From positions 434,001 through 498,000 of the forward strand of contig NZ_CAJHBR010000001.1 of NCBI RefSeq assembly GCF_904846695.1: DNA of 64,000 nucleotides, in the 5' to 3' direction. Positions 17,760 through 27,112 of this stretch are shown here, piece after piece (the first letter of the stretch is position 1; each line of letters opens with the position of its first letter). The stretch is from Psychrobacter urativorans (GTDB lineage Bacteria > Pseudomonadota > Gammaproteobacteria > Pseudomonadales > Moraxellaceae). The notes beneath the pieces are model-generated. The model was not told the DNA's origin, searched no databases, and saw only the letters and a list, made by a program, of their open reading frames with translations. The translations under genes were made by a program, and so were the position numbers.

Positions 17760-18195
17760 AATGTTTACCGTTCCTAGATTTTATGGCTCTATAAGTTATT
17801 GAATACGTTTAATTTAACCGCAATAATAAATGAAATAATTATGTAACAACTGCTATAAATAAATATTAATATATCAATATAAACGCTACACTAACGACTG
17901 GTGACAAAAAGCCAACACAGCTATATCCAATAGCTGCAACCACATATTCTTAATACTGATATCTCAGTGAATATTTTAAGTCAACTGATAATAGTTTGCT
18001 GTTAGCCTTATCTTTAATGATAAATTTAGCTCTAGCGCAGCTGTCCAGTATCATAGCAAGCAAGATAATTAATAAAAGCCTAACGTAGTAACACTATGCT
18101 ACAGTTTTGTGAGCTTAAACGACAAGCACATGGTGAACTAGGACTTTTTGTGTTTCTTATGTGTTCGAACCTGAAAATTTCTAGGGTCATATAAT
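17760..18195. other. Divergent intergenic region before first BLUF gene
   Basis: This 436-base A+T-rich region separates the GNAT-nitrilase gene from the first BLUF gene. I see no coding sequence and no strong promoter. TTCGAAC at 18164-18170, 25 bases before the BLUF ATG, recurs at nearly the same distance before the second BLUF gene. Confidence 0.4.
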
Positions 18196-18825
18196 ATGAT
18201 TGCATTGCATGTTGATACCGTTAATTCTTTAACAGAGGTGGATGAATCAGCATTGATTCAACTGGTATATACCAGCAGTCTGACCCTAAAAGGACGCTTT
18301 AATACTTCTGTATTCAATGAGGTAGAATCTCAGGCTAGTACTTATAATAAGCAGCAAGGTATCACTGGTATTTTATGCTATGGCAATGGTCAATTCTTAC
18401 AGTGTATTGAAGGTAGAAAAGCTGACATACTACGACTACAACAGCGTATTTTTAGTGATGAACGTCATAAAGATACTAAAGTTCTATTAGTAAAAGCCAT
18501 TGATAGACACAACTTTAGCGATTGGCGTATGCGCCTACTATTTTTAGAGCGCTGGCTTTGGTCTCCTGCTACTAAACAGCAGGCAACGCAGCTATCACCA
18601 TTTTTACCTTTCTCACCACGCAGCTGGACCCCTGAGCAAACTCAGCATTTTTTACAGATTATGCAAGCTTTTGAGAATTCACCGCATATAAAAGCTGCTG
18701 GTATTACTTATAATGCGTTAGGCAATATGGTCCGCCATATTGTTGCTCCGCATCAAGCATTCTTAGTGGTTCAAGGTATTTTAGCGCTGTTAACATTAAT
18801 TGCCTTACTACTATTATTTTATTAA
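18196..18825 (+). CDS. BLUF blue-light sensor with C-terminal membrane helix (copy 1)
   Basis: The BLUF domain (about residues 18-115) binds FAD and senses blue light. Key residues are present: Tyr25 in IQLVYTS, Asn51 in YNKQQGITG, Gln69 in GQFLQCIEG, and the SDWRM motif with Trp110 and Met112. A helical linker with RLLFLERWLW follows, and residues 188-208 form one strongly hydrophobic helix at the extreme C-terminus. There is no GGDEF, EAL or cyclase domain, so output is probably through a partner protein, with the sensor facing the cytoplasm. It is a gap-free paralogue (209 residues) of the next gene. Confidence 0.9.
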   Translation: MIALHVDTVNSLTEVDESALIQLVYTSSLTLKGRFNTSVFNEVESQASTYNKQQGITGILCYGNGQFLQCIEGRKADILRLQQRIFSDERHKDTKVLLVKAIDRHNFSDWRMRLLFLERWLWSPATKQQATQLSPFLPFSPRSWTPEQTQHFLQIMQAFENSPHIKAAGITYNALGNMVRHIVAPHQAFLVVQGILALLTLIALLLLFY

Positions 18826-19375
18826 AAAAGTGCTTTTTGGTAGTAAATTGAGCGGTATCTAAGCTAGAGAATGACGCAAGTATAATGACTTAGCGTCATT
18901 TTTTTTTACTTAAAAAAGGCACAGCGCTTTTTAGCTTATAGCATTAAGCAGACAAGCCTTGAAGGGTTTTAACACTTGCTACAGATTTTAGAATAATAAC
19001 CAAACTAAAGCGGGAGATAAGGTTTTGTAACAATAGACATAAAAACCTATCATTAGCAGAACATAGATACTACAATAAATATTCACTTCAATAAATATGC
19101 ACTTCAATAAACATTATGATTGACTGATCCTTACAATGTCTCACTTAGTTATAAAAAGCTGTCAGACTTAAGGTTTTACCTACTTATACTACTGTTGATA
19201 TTAGCAAGATCGATCACCTACAAAATAATATATTAATAGTTATATGTTCTAGCTCATAAGTCATCCGCTTTGCTTGTTATTTCCTAATGAAGGTAGTTTT
19301 TATACCTAGAGTGACTTATAGGTATGTCTACACCTATTCATTATTCATTCGAACTATCTTTTAGGAAGAATCATT
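18826..19375. other. Intergenic region between the two BLUF genes
   Basis: This 550-base A+T-rich stretch holds the first gene's terminator at 18870-18907, a short repeat of CACTTCAATAAA at about 19083-19110, and TTCGAAC at 19348-19354. No open frame is credible. Its size implies that the second BLUF gene has its own promoter. Confidence 0.5.
18870..18907 (+). terminator. Terminator of BLUF copy 1
   Basis: AATGACGC pairs with GCGTCATT and is followed by an uninterrupted run of about nine T residues. Confidence 0.88.
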
Positions 19376-20005
19376 ATGCCAGTAGGGGATATTGATATAG
19401 AAAGACGGTTACAACAAGTGCCCGATACTGCTTTGATTCAACTGGTCTATGTCAGTAACGCAACATTAAAGACTCGCTTGAATAGCGCGATATCTACTAA
19501 TATAGAAAAACAGGCTAAGAGCTATAATAAGCAACATGGCATTACGGGTGTTCTCTGTTATGGTAATGGACAATTTTTACAGTGTATTGAAGGCAGTAAG
19601 TTAGAGATAGTAGCGCTTGTGCAAAAGATATTTGCTGATAAACGCCATAATGATTTTAGAATACCCTTAGTGCAGCGCATTGATAAGCGCATGTTTAGCG
19701 ACTGGCGTATGCGCTTATTATTTTTGGAACGTTGGTTATGGTCACTAGCTACCAAGGAGCAAGCGACCAGCCTATCAAGCTACTTGCCATTTACACCCCA
19801 TAACTGGTCAGCCGAACGGACTAGAAAGTTTTTACAGAGTATTAGAGTTTTTGCCACTCAACCCTATGCCAATACCGCTAGTGTTAGTTACAGTGCTTTT
19901 GGCAATATGTGTCGCCATATCATCAGGCAGCATCAAGCATTCTTGCTGACTCAAAGTATTTTGATGCTGCTAACAATAAGCGCTTGCATATTCTTCTGGC
20001 TATGA
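19376..20005 (+). CDS. BLUF blue-light sensor with C-terminal membrane helix (copy 2)
   Basis: This protein is a paralogue of the preceding gene product and aligns without gaps over 209 residues. The same flavin-site residues are kept: Tyr25, Asn51, Gln69, Trp110 and Met112. The most conserved blocks are GITGVLCYGNGQFLQCIEG and FSDWRMRLLFLERWLW. The C-terminal helix (about 186-208, FLLTQSILMLLTISACIFFW) is again hydrophobic but different in sequence, while the N-terminal 18 residues are diverged. TAGGAAGAATC gives a ribosome binding site. The duplication is old, because synonymous and many amino-acid positions differ. The two may hetero-oligomerise or have diverged in photocycle rate. Confidence 0.9.
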   Translation: MPVGDIDIERRLQQVPDTALIQLVYVSNATLKTRLNSAISTNIEKQAKSYNKQHGITGVLCYGNGQFLQCIEGSKLEIVALVQKIFADKRHNDFRIPLVQRIDKRMFSDWRMRLLFLERWLWSLATKEQATSLSSYLPFTPHNWSAERTRKFLQSIRVFATQPYANTASVSYSAFGNMCRHIIRQHQAFLLTQSILMLLTISACIFFWL

Positions 20006-20102
20006 GGTTTTGCTTATGACCTTTTATTTATCATCAATGTCCATGTAGCACTGTACCCATAACCATGCCAAGCCAAGCTTTATTAACTTCTAATAACCTC
20101 TA

Positions 20103-21659
20103 TTACATATCGAAGATCTTACCTCTATTCATAATATTGTTAGGATCAAATACTGTTTTGACTGCCTTTAGGTAATCGATCTCTAGCGCACTACGACTAT
20201 AGTGTAAATAGGGCTTTTTAGTCATACCCACGCCGTGCTCGGCTGATACTGAGCCACCGTATTTTTGCACAGTCTCAAAAACATATTTATTGACTATCTG
20301 ACATTCTGCAAAGAATTCATCTTTGCTCATGTTTTCAGGTTTAAGAATATTCAAATGCAGATTACCATCACCGATATGACCGAACCAACAGACCTCAAAA
20401 TCAGGGTAGTTACTACTAACGATAGCATCGATATCGTTAATGAAGTTAGGAACATGAGTAATAAGTACTGAGACATCGTTCTTGTAAGGGGTAAACACTG
20501 AGATGGTCTCAGAAATATACTCGCGTAGCTTCCACAGTTCCGTTGCTTGCGCAATACTTTGGCTCATAACCCCATCAACGACCCAGCCTTGCTCCATACA
20601 ATGCTCAAATATCGCCATCGCTTTATCCATAATCGGTTCATAAGGCGCTTCAAACTCAATTAAGGTATAAAACTTAGTGCGCGATTCAAATGGCTCTTGT
20701 ACTTGCCCATGGGCCATTAGTTTATCAATAGCCACATCGTCAAAGAATTCAAATGCAGTCAAATCAATTTCAGCTTGAAAAGCTGAAAGCACGTTCATGA
20801 CGTCAGTGAAGTTGTCCATACCTAACACCATCACCGTCAGCGCTTGTGGTAAACGCTCAAGCTTAATCTGCGCATGAGTCACTAAGCCTAGAGTGCCTTC
20901 ACTACCGATAAATAGCTGGCGCAGATCATAACCAGTAGCGTTTTTGACCATACCGCGATTGAGTTGTAAGATATCGCCTTTGCCAGTAACTACCGTTAGA
21001 CCCATAATCCACTGACGAGTCATGCCGTAGCGAATCACTTTGATACCGCCAGCATTAGTGCCAATATTGCCACCCATTTGACTAGAGCCTGCTGAAGCGA
21101 AATCAACAGGGTAGTACAAGTCTTTGGATTCGGCGAACTGTTTTAATTGCTGAGTGACCACTCCGGCTTCTATTTCTACTAACCTATCGGCAGGATAAAA
21201 CTGTCCGATATGATTCATCTTATCCATACTGACCACTATCTCACCATTGGCGGCAACTGCACCAGCTGATAGACCTGTGCGACCACCACTAGGGGTCAGC
21301 ACTACTTTGTGCTGATTAGCCAGTAGCACGATAGCTTGCACTTGCTCAGTACTTTTTGGAAATACAATAGCCGCTGCCGCAGGTGCAAAATGCTTAGTCC
21401 AATCTTTACCCCAATGTTCCAGACTCTGTGCATCGGTTTTGATTTGACTATCATCGAAATGATGGCTGCTAACAAGCGCCTCTAGCACAGCTTGTACAGC
21501 AGCAGTGTTGGCAGCTCTAACAGAATCAAGGGTGCCAAGCGTATCGTCCGGATTAGATAATTTGGTCGATTTAGACAGTGTCTCATTGGTATGCGCTTGG
21601 TCTGCGGCATGAGTGCGCTCGTGAGCAGGACGGTGGTACTGGTTCTGTGCTACAGTCAT
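20103..21659 (-). CDS. FAD-binding 2-hydroxyacid dehydrogenase (D-2-hydroxyglutarate or D-lactate type)
   Basis: The protein belongs to the GlcD/Dld/D2HGDH flavoprotein family. The FAD-binding PP-loop is in LTPSGGRTGLSAGAV, and the FAD-oxidase C-terminal domain carries GHIGDGNLHLNI and SAEHGVGMTKK with the metal-binding histidines. An N-terminal extension of about 45 Ser/Thr/Asp-rich residues precedes the conserved part. It is divergent from serA with 284 bases between them. In Pseudomonas a D-2-hydroxyglutarate dehydrogenase is functionally coupled to SerA, which makes D-2-hydroxyglutarate; the context favours that role over D-lactate. Electrons probably pass to an ETF or quinone. Confidence 0.88.
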   Translation of the reverse strand: MTVAQNQYHRPAHERTHAADQAHTNETLSKSTKLSNPDDTLGTLDSVRAANTAAVQAVLEALVSSHHFDDSQIKTDAQSLEHWGKDWTKHFAPAAAAIVFPKSTEQVQAIVLLANQHKVVLTPSGGRTGLSAGAVAANGEIVVSMDKMNHIGQFYPADRLVEIEAGVVTQQLKQFAESKDLYYPVDFASAGSSQMGGNIGTNAGGIKVIRYGMTRQWIMGLTVVTGKGDILQLNRGMVKNATGYDLRQLFIGSEGTLGLVTHAQIKLERLPQALTVMVLGMDNFTDVMNVLSAFQAEIDLTAFEFFDDVAIDKLMAHGQVQEPFESRTKFYTLIEFEAPYEPIMDKAMAIFEHCMEQGWVVDGVMSQSIAQATELWKLREYISETISVFTPYKNDVSVLITHVPNFINDIDAIVSSNYPDFEVCWFGHIGDGNLHLNILKPENMSKDEFFAECQIVNKYVFETVQKYGGSVSAEHGVGMTKKPYLHYSRSALEIDYLKAVKTVFDPNNIMNRGKIFDM

Positions 21660-21943
21660 GGTGGTCTCGAATAGGGTAAGGTGGCTATAAAAGGCTAAGA
21701 CTAAAAGTCAAAAACTGCCGATTGAATGGCTGAAGTTAGCATTAATTAATAGTAATATTATCATAATAGTAACCTAGAGCTATGCAAGCTTGATAGTGAT
21801 AGATAATATCATTGAATAAAATGGTAACTATTTATTTAGTCCTCTCCTCTAACATCGTGGCTTGAATTTGTGTAAGATGATTAAACCGTTTTTCGTTGCA
21901 GGCATGCAACTTATCTATCAGTCAATTATAGGACAGCTTTCAC

Positions 21944-23170
21944 ATGGCGCTATCACTACAAAAAGATAAAATTCGCTTCTTATTACTAGAAGGCGTGCAC
22001 GAGAATGCTCTAAAAATATTAACAAACGCGGGCTACCACAACATTGAGTCTCTTAGTCATGCACTTGATCAAGATGAATTGATAGAGAAGATCAAAGATG
22101 CGCATTTTGTAGGTATTCGGTCACGTACTCAGTTAACTCGTGAAGTGCTTGAGCATGCTGATAAACTCATTGGTATTGGTTGTTTCTGTATCGGTACTAA
22201 CCAAGTTGATTTAGAAGCCGCTCGTCAGATGGGTATTCCAGTCTTCAATGCTCCCTACTCTAATACACGTTCAGTAGCTGAATTGGTATTGGCCGAAGCT
22301 ATTATGCTGTATCGTGGTATTCCTGAAAAGAGCGCTACGGTTCATCGTGGTGGTTGGGGTAAGTCTGCCAAAAATTCTCATGAAGTACGCGGTAAAACTA
22401 TCGGTATTGTAGGTTACGGCTCTATCGGCTCGCAGTTATCAGTATTGGCAGAGAGCTTCGGTATGAAGGTCATCTACCAAGATGTAGTGACTAAACTGCC
22501 CCTTGGGAATGCTGAACAAGTCGGAAGCTTGGAAGAGTTGTTGGGTAAAGCTGATATCGTCACTCTGCATGTCCCGGATGTGGCAAGCACTCGCTATATG
22601 ATGAAGGCCGAGCAGTTTGCGCAAATGAAAGACGGTAGTTACTTTATCAACGCGGCACGCGGTACTTGTGTTGAGATTGATGATTTGGCTGCGGCACTCG
22701 AGTCAGGCAAGATCTTAGGCGCGGCTATTGATGTATTCCCTAAAGAGCCAAAGTCTGCTGATGAAGAGTTTGAATCCCCACTGCGTAAGTTCGATAATGT
22801 GATTTTGACTCCGCATATCGGCGGCTCAACTCAAGAAGCACAAGCCAATATTGGTTTAGAAGTGGCCGAGAAATTCGTTCGCTATTCTGATCAAGGCGAT
22901 ACCGTAACGGCGGTCAACTTCCCAGAAGTATCAATCCCATACAAAGAAGGCACACACCGTCTGCTACATATTCATAAAAACGTACCAGGCGTACTATCAC
23001 AGATTAACCGCTTGTTCGCTGAAGCGCATATCAACATATTAGCGCAAAGCTTGATGACTGATGGTGATGTAGGGTATTTGATGATGGATGTGGATTATCA
23101 AGATTCTGATGCTGCTCTTGATCAACTCAAAGACGTGGAAGAGACTATTCGTGTACGTATTTTGTTCTAA
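21944..23170 (+). CDS. serA: D-3-phosphoglycerate dehydrogenase
   Basis: SerA oxidises 3-phosphoglycerate with NAD in the first step of serine synthesis. The Rossmann motif GIVGYGSIGSQLS, the catalytic Arg in INAARGTCVEIDDL, Glu in FPKEPKS and His in LTPHIGGST are intact. A C-terminal ACT domain (about 335-408, HKNVPGVLSQINRLFAEAHINI) mediates serine feedback. At 408 residues it is of the E. coli type, which can also reduce 2-oxoglutarate to D-2-hydroxyglutarate. The gene is monocistronic, ends at a strong terminator, and is divergent from a candidate 2-hydroxyglutarate dehydrogenase. Confidence 0.97.
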   Translation: MALSLQKDKIRFLLLEGVHENALKILTNAGYHNIESLSHALDQDELIEKIKDAHFVGIRSRTQLTREVLEHADKLIGIGCFCIGTNQVDLEAARQMGIPVFNAPYSNTRSVAELVLAEAIMLYRGIPEKSATVHRGGWGKSAKNSHEVRGKTIGIVGYGSIGSQLSVLAESFGMKVIYQDVVTKLPLGNAEQVGSLEELLGKADIVTLHVPDVASTRYMMKAEQFAQMKDGSYFINAARGTCVEIDDLAAALESGKILGAAIDVFPKEPKSADEEFESPLRKFDNVILTPHIGGSTQEAQANIGLEVAEKFVRYSDQGDTVTAVNFPEVSIPYKEGTHRLLHIHKNVPGVLSQINRLFAEAHINILAQSLMTDGDVGYLMMDVDYQDSDAALDQLKDVEETIRVRILF

Positions 23171-23688
23171 CCGCCGAAACGCTAACAGCAGTTATAGCTA
23201 TTCCTTAATAGTAGCTAATCAATGCTATAAGTAGTTTTAGGTAGTCTAATAAGAAATAGCGGACAGTTCTCAGAATTGTCCGCTATTTTTTTGTGATTTA
23301 AGTAGTGCTAATGTTGCCGATGCTACACGCTGTGTACATTTAATCGTATAAGTTAACATAATCTTTATAATAAAGCACGTATGACAACTTATACTACACA
23401 GCTGAGTCTATCAATGAACTTACATCTTAGTTTAAGGTAGGGGTCATCTATTACATTCAGATTAATCCGCTTTTATTCAATTACTAATTTGATCTACATT
23501 TTTGGTCTACGTTATAGACAATCATTACGACTGTTCTATGGGCAAAGTATCCGTTTTTTAGTACTAGTTTTATAATATAACAATATAACAATATAAGAAT
23601 CGAGCAATAGTAAAAGTCTTATAAAGTTATTTTGTTAACTCTACTCTCAATAATTTCAATAACCTAATCAATGATTAAAGGAAGCTTT
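23171..23688. other. Intergenic region serA / HIU hydrolase
   Basis: This stretch contains the serA terminator at 23255-23292 and a short 8-bp tandem repeat (TAATATAA then CAATATAA twice) at 23573-23596. No other feature is convincing; the promoter of the next gene should lie in it. Confidence 0.5.
23255..23292 (+). terminator. Terminator of serA
   Basis: AATAGCGGACA pairs with TGTCCGCTATT, with imperfect pairing of the inner bases, and a T run follows. Confidence 0.9.
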
Positions 23689-24117
23689 ATGAAAATGAAC
23701 ATAATGAAAGCTGCCGCACTCGGTGGCGTATTAGCTATGACTGCAACAGCTAGCTATGCTGCTGATCAAGATTCTTTTCAGTTATCAAGCCATATCTTAG
23801 ATATCAGTACTGGTAAACCTGCGACAAATGTCAATGTAAAACTGATGATGCAACAAGCTAACGGCAGCTGGAAATTAATAAATACTCAAAAGACTGGTGA
23901 CAATGGTCGTATCAGTAATTTCTTGCCGAACGAAGGCGAAATCGATAACGATGGTACTTACAAATTGATTTTTGAGACTACTCCATACTTTTATAACCAA
24001 GGTCTAGAAACTTTCTATCCTTATATCGAAGTTAACTTCAATATCAAAGGTAATAATCACTACCATGTGCCAATTACTTTATCTCCATACGGCTATAGCA
24101 CCTATCGTGGTAGCTAA
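23689..24117 (+). CDS. hiuH: 5-hydroxyisourate hydrolase, exported (transthyretin-like)
   Basis: HIUase converts 5-hydroxyisourate, the product of urate oxidation, to OHCU on the way to allantoin. Residues 1-25 are a Sec signal peptide ending SYA, so the enzyme is periplasmic. The active-site set is present: His35 in SSHILD, Arg74 in NGRI, the HYHVP histidines, and the C-terminal YRGS tetrapeptide. The start at 23689 is chosen because AAAGGAAG lies six bases upstream; a start 18 bases earlier would destroy the ribosome binding site. The mature size (117 residues) is normal. No uricase or OHCU decarboxylase is adjacent, so it is an orphan here. Confidence 0.92.
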   Translation: MKMNIMKAAALGGVLAMTATASYAADQDSFQLSSHILDISTGKPATNVNVKLMMQQANGSWKLINTQKTGDNGRISNFLPNEGEIDNDGTYKLIFETTPYFYNQGLETFYPYIEVNFNIKGNNHYHVPITLSPYGYSTYRGS

Positions 24118-24147
24118 ATCGTAACCTGCTTAGCATAGTTAGTGCAT

Positions 24148-24186
24148 AAAAAAAGAGATGGCCTATTAAGGATCATCTCTTTTTTT
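24148..24186. terminator. Bidirectional terminator between hiuH and trhO
   Basis: AAAAGAGATG pairs with CATCTCTTTT, flanked by A and T runs. It serves both convergent genes. Confidence 0.9.
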
Positions 24187-24210
24187 ATGTTTTTACGTTA
24201 GCTATTGAGC

Positions 24211-25287
24211 TTATTTTGCCTTAGCTTTGTTAGCGGCATCAGCTTGACGACGCAACTCAGTTTTAGCCGCTTTACGCTTTTCTATAACTTCAATCACATC
24301 GCTGCCGATATGTGCTTCGCCACGCTTTTGTGCCAATTGCATCTGATGCTCACGCTCACGAAAGCGCGCTTTTTGTTCCTCAGTAGCTTTGCCAATACAA
24401 TGAGGGCAAGACTCGCCTTTGATATAAGCGCTGCTCTGCATCTCTGTTTGGGTAATAGGCATACGACAAGCAAAGCACTGCTCATAGTCACCCTTTTCTA
24501 AGTTATGATTGACTGATACTCGGTTATCAAAAACAAAGCAGTCGCCTTGCCACATTGACTCTTGTTGTGGTACTTCTTCTAAGTATTTTAGGATACCGCC
24601 TTCTAAGTGATAAACCTCATCAAAGCCTTGTTGACGCATGTAGGCAGTAGATTTTTCACAGCGGATTCCACCAGTACAGAACATAGCCACTTTTTTATGC
24701 TTGCTAGGATCTAGCTCTTTGGCGACGTAGTCGGGGAACTCGCGGAAAGTGTCAGTGTGAGGGTTGACGGCATTTTTAAAAGTGCCGATTTGTACTTCAT
24801 AATCATTACGAGTATCGATTAAGATAACGTCGGGATCAGATATTAGGGCATTCCAATCGCTTGGCTTTACATAGCGGCCTACTGACTGTAGCGGATCAAT
24901 ATCCTCAACACCCATAGTGACGATTTCTTTTTTGAGCTTCACTTTAGTACGATAAAAAGGCTGCTCGCTCGCATAAGACTCTTTAAAGGTAAAGCTAACA
25001 ATGGCTTCGATAGTACGCAAGTAAGCAAGTACCTTATCTATACCTTCACGTGTCCCAGAAATCGTCCCATTAATGCCTTCAGCGGCAATCAGTAAAGTAC
25101 CTTTGACATCATTATCGAGCATAGTGTTTAAGATAAGCTCACGGTATTGCTCAAAGTCAGCAAAGCGAGTGAACTTGTAGAGGGCTGCGACGACGATGTT
25201 GTTGACTTTACTGTCGTAAACGCTGGCATGGTTTGATGCTTGAGGATCAGTTTGCTCAGTAATACTGCTCAGTTCGGGGCTGCTCAT
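24211..25287 (-). CDS. trhO: tRNA uridine(34) hydroxylase TrhO
   Basis: TrhO (formerly YceA) hydroxylates U34 of certain tRNAs, the first step to (c)mo5U. It has the N-terminal acylphosphatase-like domain, a rhodanese domain with the conserved cysteine in [13 protein letters not shown], and a C-terminal Cys-rich segment (CFACRMPI and SCPHC). The length of 358 residues is standard. The C-terminal tail is Lys/Ala-rich. AGGAGAAATAA upstream of the ATG is a strong ribosome binding site. It is monocistronic. Confidence 0.93.
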   Translation of the reverse strand: MSSPELSSITEQTDPQASNHASVYDSKVNNIVVAALYKFTRFADFEQYRELILNTMLDNDVKGTLLIAAEGINGTISGTREGIDKVLAYLRTIEAIVSFTFKESYASEQPFYRTKVKLKKEIVTMGVEDIDPLQSVGRYVKPSDWNALISDPDVILIDTRNDYEVQIGTFKNAVNPHTDTFREFPDYVAKELDPSKHKKVAMFCTGGIRCEKSTAYMRQQGFDEVYHLEGGILKYLEEVPQQESMWQGDCFVFDNRVSVNHNLEKGDYEQCFACRMPITQTEMQSSAYIKGESCPHCIGKATEEQKARFREREHQMQLAQKRGEAHIGSDVIEVIEKRKAAKTELRRQADAANKAKAK

Positions 25288-25835
25288 TTATTTCTCCTGC
25301 TGGCTAAGTCGTAAACTTAGTGCAATGATTTATTTAAAAAGTTTGATTGGCAAAATGAATAACATCTACTAGATTGTGGAATTAGTAAATGCGCGCGTAT
25401 TGTAGCAAGTTTTAGTTATTTTTGCAGAGGGTTCTGCTTATGGTTTTAAATAGCGAAGGGCATTTTTTATTAGCAAGTATATCAACAGTGTAAAGACTCT
25501 AGCTCATAAACTATTAGCTCAAGCTATTAAACCTACTGGTCAATACGGAATTTAAGTGGCTGATATAATTAATATTGGCTAATGAGTTATAAAATATAAC
25601 TACATAGATCTTTATCGTAAGCCTTGATATACAGGTGGTTTTATATTTACAAACTCTAAACAGGCGGCTATGACAACGAGTGTATATTGAATAACATCGT
25701 GATAACTCCTCATCCCTTAGCTAGCCCATTCCACTGTAATTTCTTTATATCTGCTGCAAGGCTTTTTAGCTATTGAATACAGACAGAAATTGGTCATTTG
25801 TGTAAGGCTCAGTTTGCCCGCAAAAGAGAAAAACT
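25288..25835. other. Divergent intergenic region after trhO
   Basis: About 550 A+T-rich bases lie between trhO and a membrane-protein gene, both transcribed away from it. I see no gene, repeat or hairpin worth calling; the two promoters must lie here. Confidence 0.5.
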
Positions 25836-26330
25836 ATGACCTATAATCCAGCGGTAACGAAAAGCGTGTTCAAGCCTAAATTTTCATTTATTAAAAAGGC
25901 TTTTTTTGCAGGTGCACTCGCCACAGTAGCCTTTGATTTTTTTGGTCTATCAGTAGCGCCTATTCTCGGTTTTGCCCAGCTCTCACCAGTCAAACTGCCT
26001 ACCTCTATGATTGAGGCTTTGTTTGGCTCCGCTCCGACAGGTATTCCAGAACTGCTGCATTACATCACCGGTTTGATGCTTTACCCAATAGGGTGGATGA
26101 TTGTGGTACGACCCATTTGGAAAGCGGTGTTGCCCTCACTACATTGGTCAGTTGCCGCTGTGCTTTATGGTATTGTGCTCTGGGTGTTTGCACTGTACGT
26201 GGTAGCCCATCTACTTACTGGATTGCCAGCATTTCTTGGTTTTGCAGAAGTTGCTTGGGTAGCCTTGGTTGCGCACGTTATTTATGCAGTAGTTGTAGCG
26301 TGGGGTTTAGAGACGCAGCTACTCGGATAG
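25836..26330 (+). CDS. Unknown four-helix membrane protein
   Basis: I do not recognise a named family with certainty. Four hydrophobic helices are visible, at about residues 21-45, 72-92, 103-128 and 133-158, with a basic N-terminus (KPKFSFIKKAFFAG) that should be cytoplasmic. A conserved-looking loop, GIPELLHYITG, sits between helices one and two. No motif for transport or catalysis is seen. Members of small DUF families of this shape occur beside unrelated genes in Psychrobacter and Acinetobacter. The weak ribosome binding site AAGAG precedes the ATG. It is monocistronic. Confidence 0.75.
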   Translation: MTYNPAVTKSVFKPKFSFIKKAFFAGALATVAFDFFGLSVAPILGFAQLSPVKLPTSMIEALFGSAPTGIPELLHYITGLMLYPIGWMIVVRPIWKAVLPSLHWSVAAVLYGIVLWVFALYVVAHLLTGLPAFLGFAEVAWVALVAHVIYAVVVAWGLETQLLG

Positions 26331-26477
26331 GGATATAAACAGTGATTACTTTTACTAGTGATTGCCGTTTAATAAATGGTGCAGTAACAAGAAATGGTTA
26401 GTTCATTGGCTAATGGCAGCTAAAACTGGCTTTTGTGACCGCCCGTTAAACTGCCCAAATAACTAACTTACAAGCAC

Positions 26478-26507
26478 AAAAAATCCAGCACAAAGGCTGG
26501 ATTTTTA
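26478..26507. terminator. Bidirectional terminator between membrane protein and Sel1 genes
   Basis: AAAATCCAGC pairs with GCTGGATTTT around a 6-base loop, with A and T tracts on the two sides. Confidence 0.88.
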
Positions 26508-26530
26508 TTATAAGCTAACCTATCAAAGGC

Positions 26531-27112
26531 TTATTTACTTTGAAACCAACGATCGGCTTTGCTACGAGCACTAGCGATATCTGAAGACGATAAGTTCAAT
26601 GCTAATTGGCCAATTTTGCCACGAGCTTTAGTACGTACTTTTTCGTCCAACATTCCATCACGAGCCGCTAAGTCATACCATTTATAGGCATCAACTAAGT
26701 TCTTTTGCTTTTCGTCTAATAAGGCCAGAGTATAGCTAGCACGGTTGTCGCCGCTCATAGCTGCTTTTTCTAACCAAGTTTTAGCTTGTTGTAAGTTAGG
26801 TTTTACCCCTTCACCACGTAAATACATGATTCCTAGGTTAAGCTGAGCAGGAGCAACGCCTTGTTGAGCGGCACGAGTATACCATTCGATGGCTTGCTGA
26901 GTGTTCTGGGCAATGCCTTCACCTTTTTGCAAACGCTTAGCTAAATAAAACTGAGCATGGTCGCTACCTTGGGCAGCACGAGCTGACAGATCAGAGACAC
27001 TCATTAACTCAAAGCGTGAAGTATCAAGAGGTACGTTTGAGACTAAGTCAGCATTAGCAAAACCAGCACAAGAGAAAAGGGCAGTAAATAAGGCAGCTTT
27101 CAATAGTTTCAT
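26531..27112 (-). CDS. Exported Sel1-repeat (TPR-like) protein
   Basis: A Sec signal peptide of about 21 residues ends FANA. The mature protein carries Sel1-like repeats: DHAQFYLAKRLQKGEGIAQ, EWYTRAAQQGVAPAQLNLGIMYLRGEGV and TWLEKAAMSGDNRASYTLALL. A further divergent helical unit (AYKWYDLAARDGM) follows. Sel1 repeats are protein-binding scaffolds in periplasmic or signalling complexes; the partner is unknown. At 193 residues it is a small member. The gene is monocistronic. Confidence 0.85.
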   Translation of the reverse strand: MKLLKAALFTALFSCAGFANADLVSNVPLDTSRFELMSVSDLSARAAQGSDHAQFYLAKRLQKGEGIAQNTQQAIEWYTRAAQQGVAPAQLNLGIMYLRGEGVKPNLQQAKTWLEKAAMSGDNRASYTLALLDEKQKNLVDAYKWYDLAARDGMLDEKVRTKARGKIGQLALNLSSSDIASARSKADRWFQSK

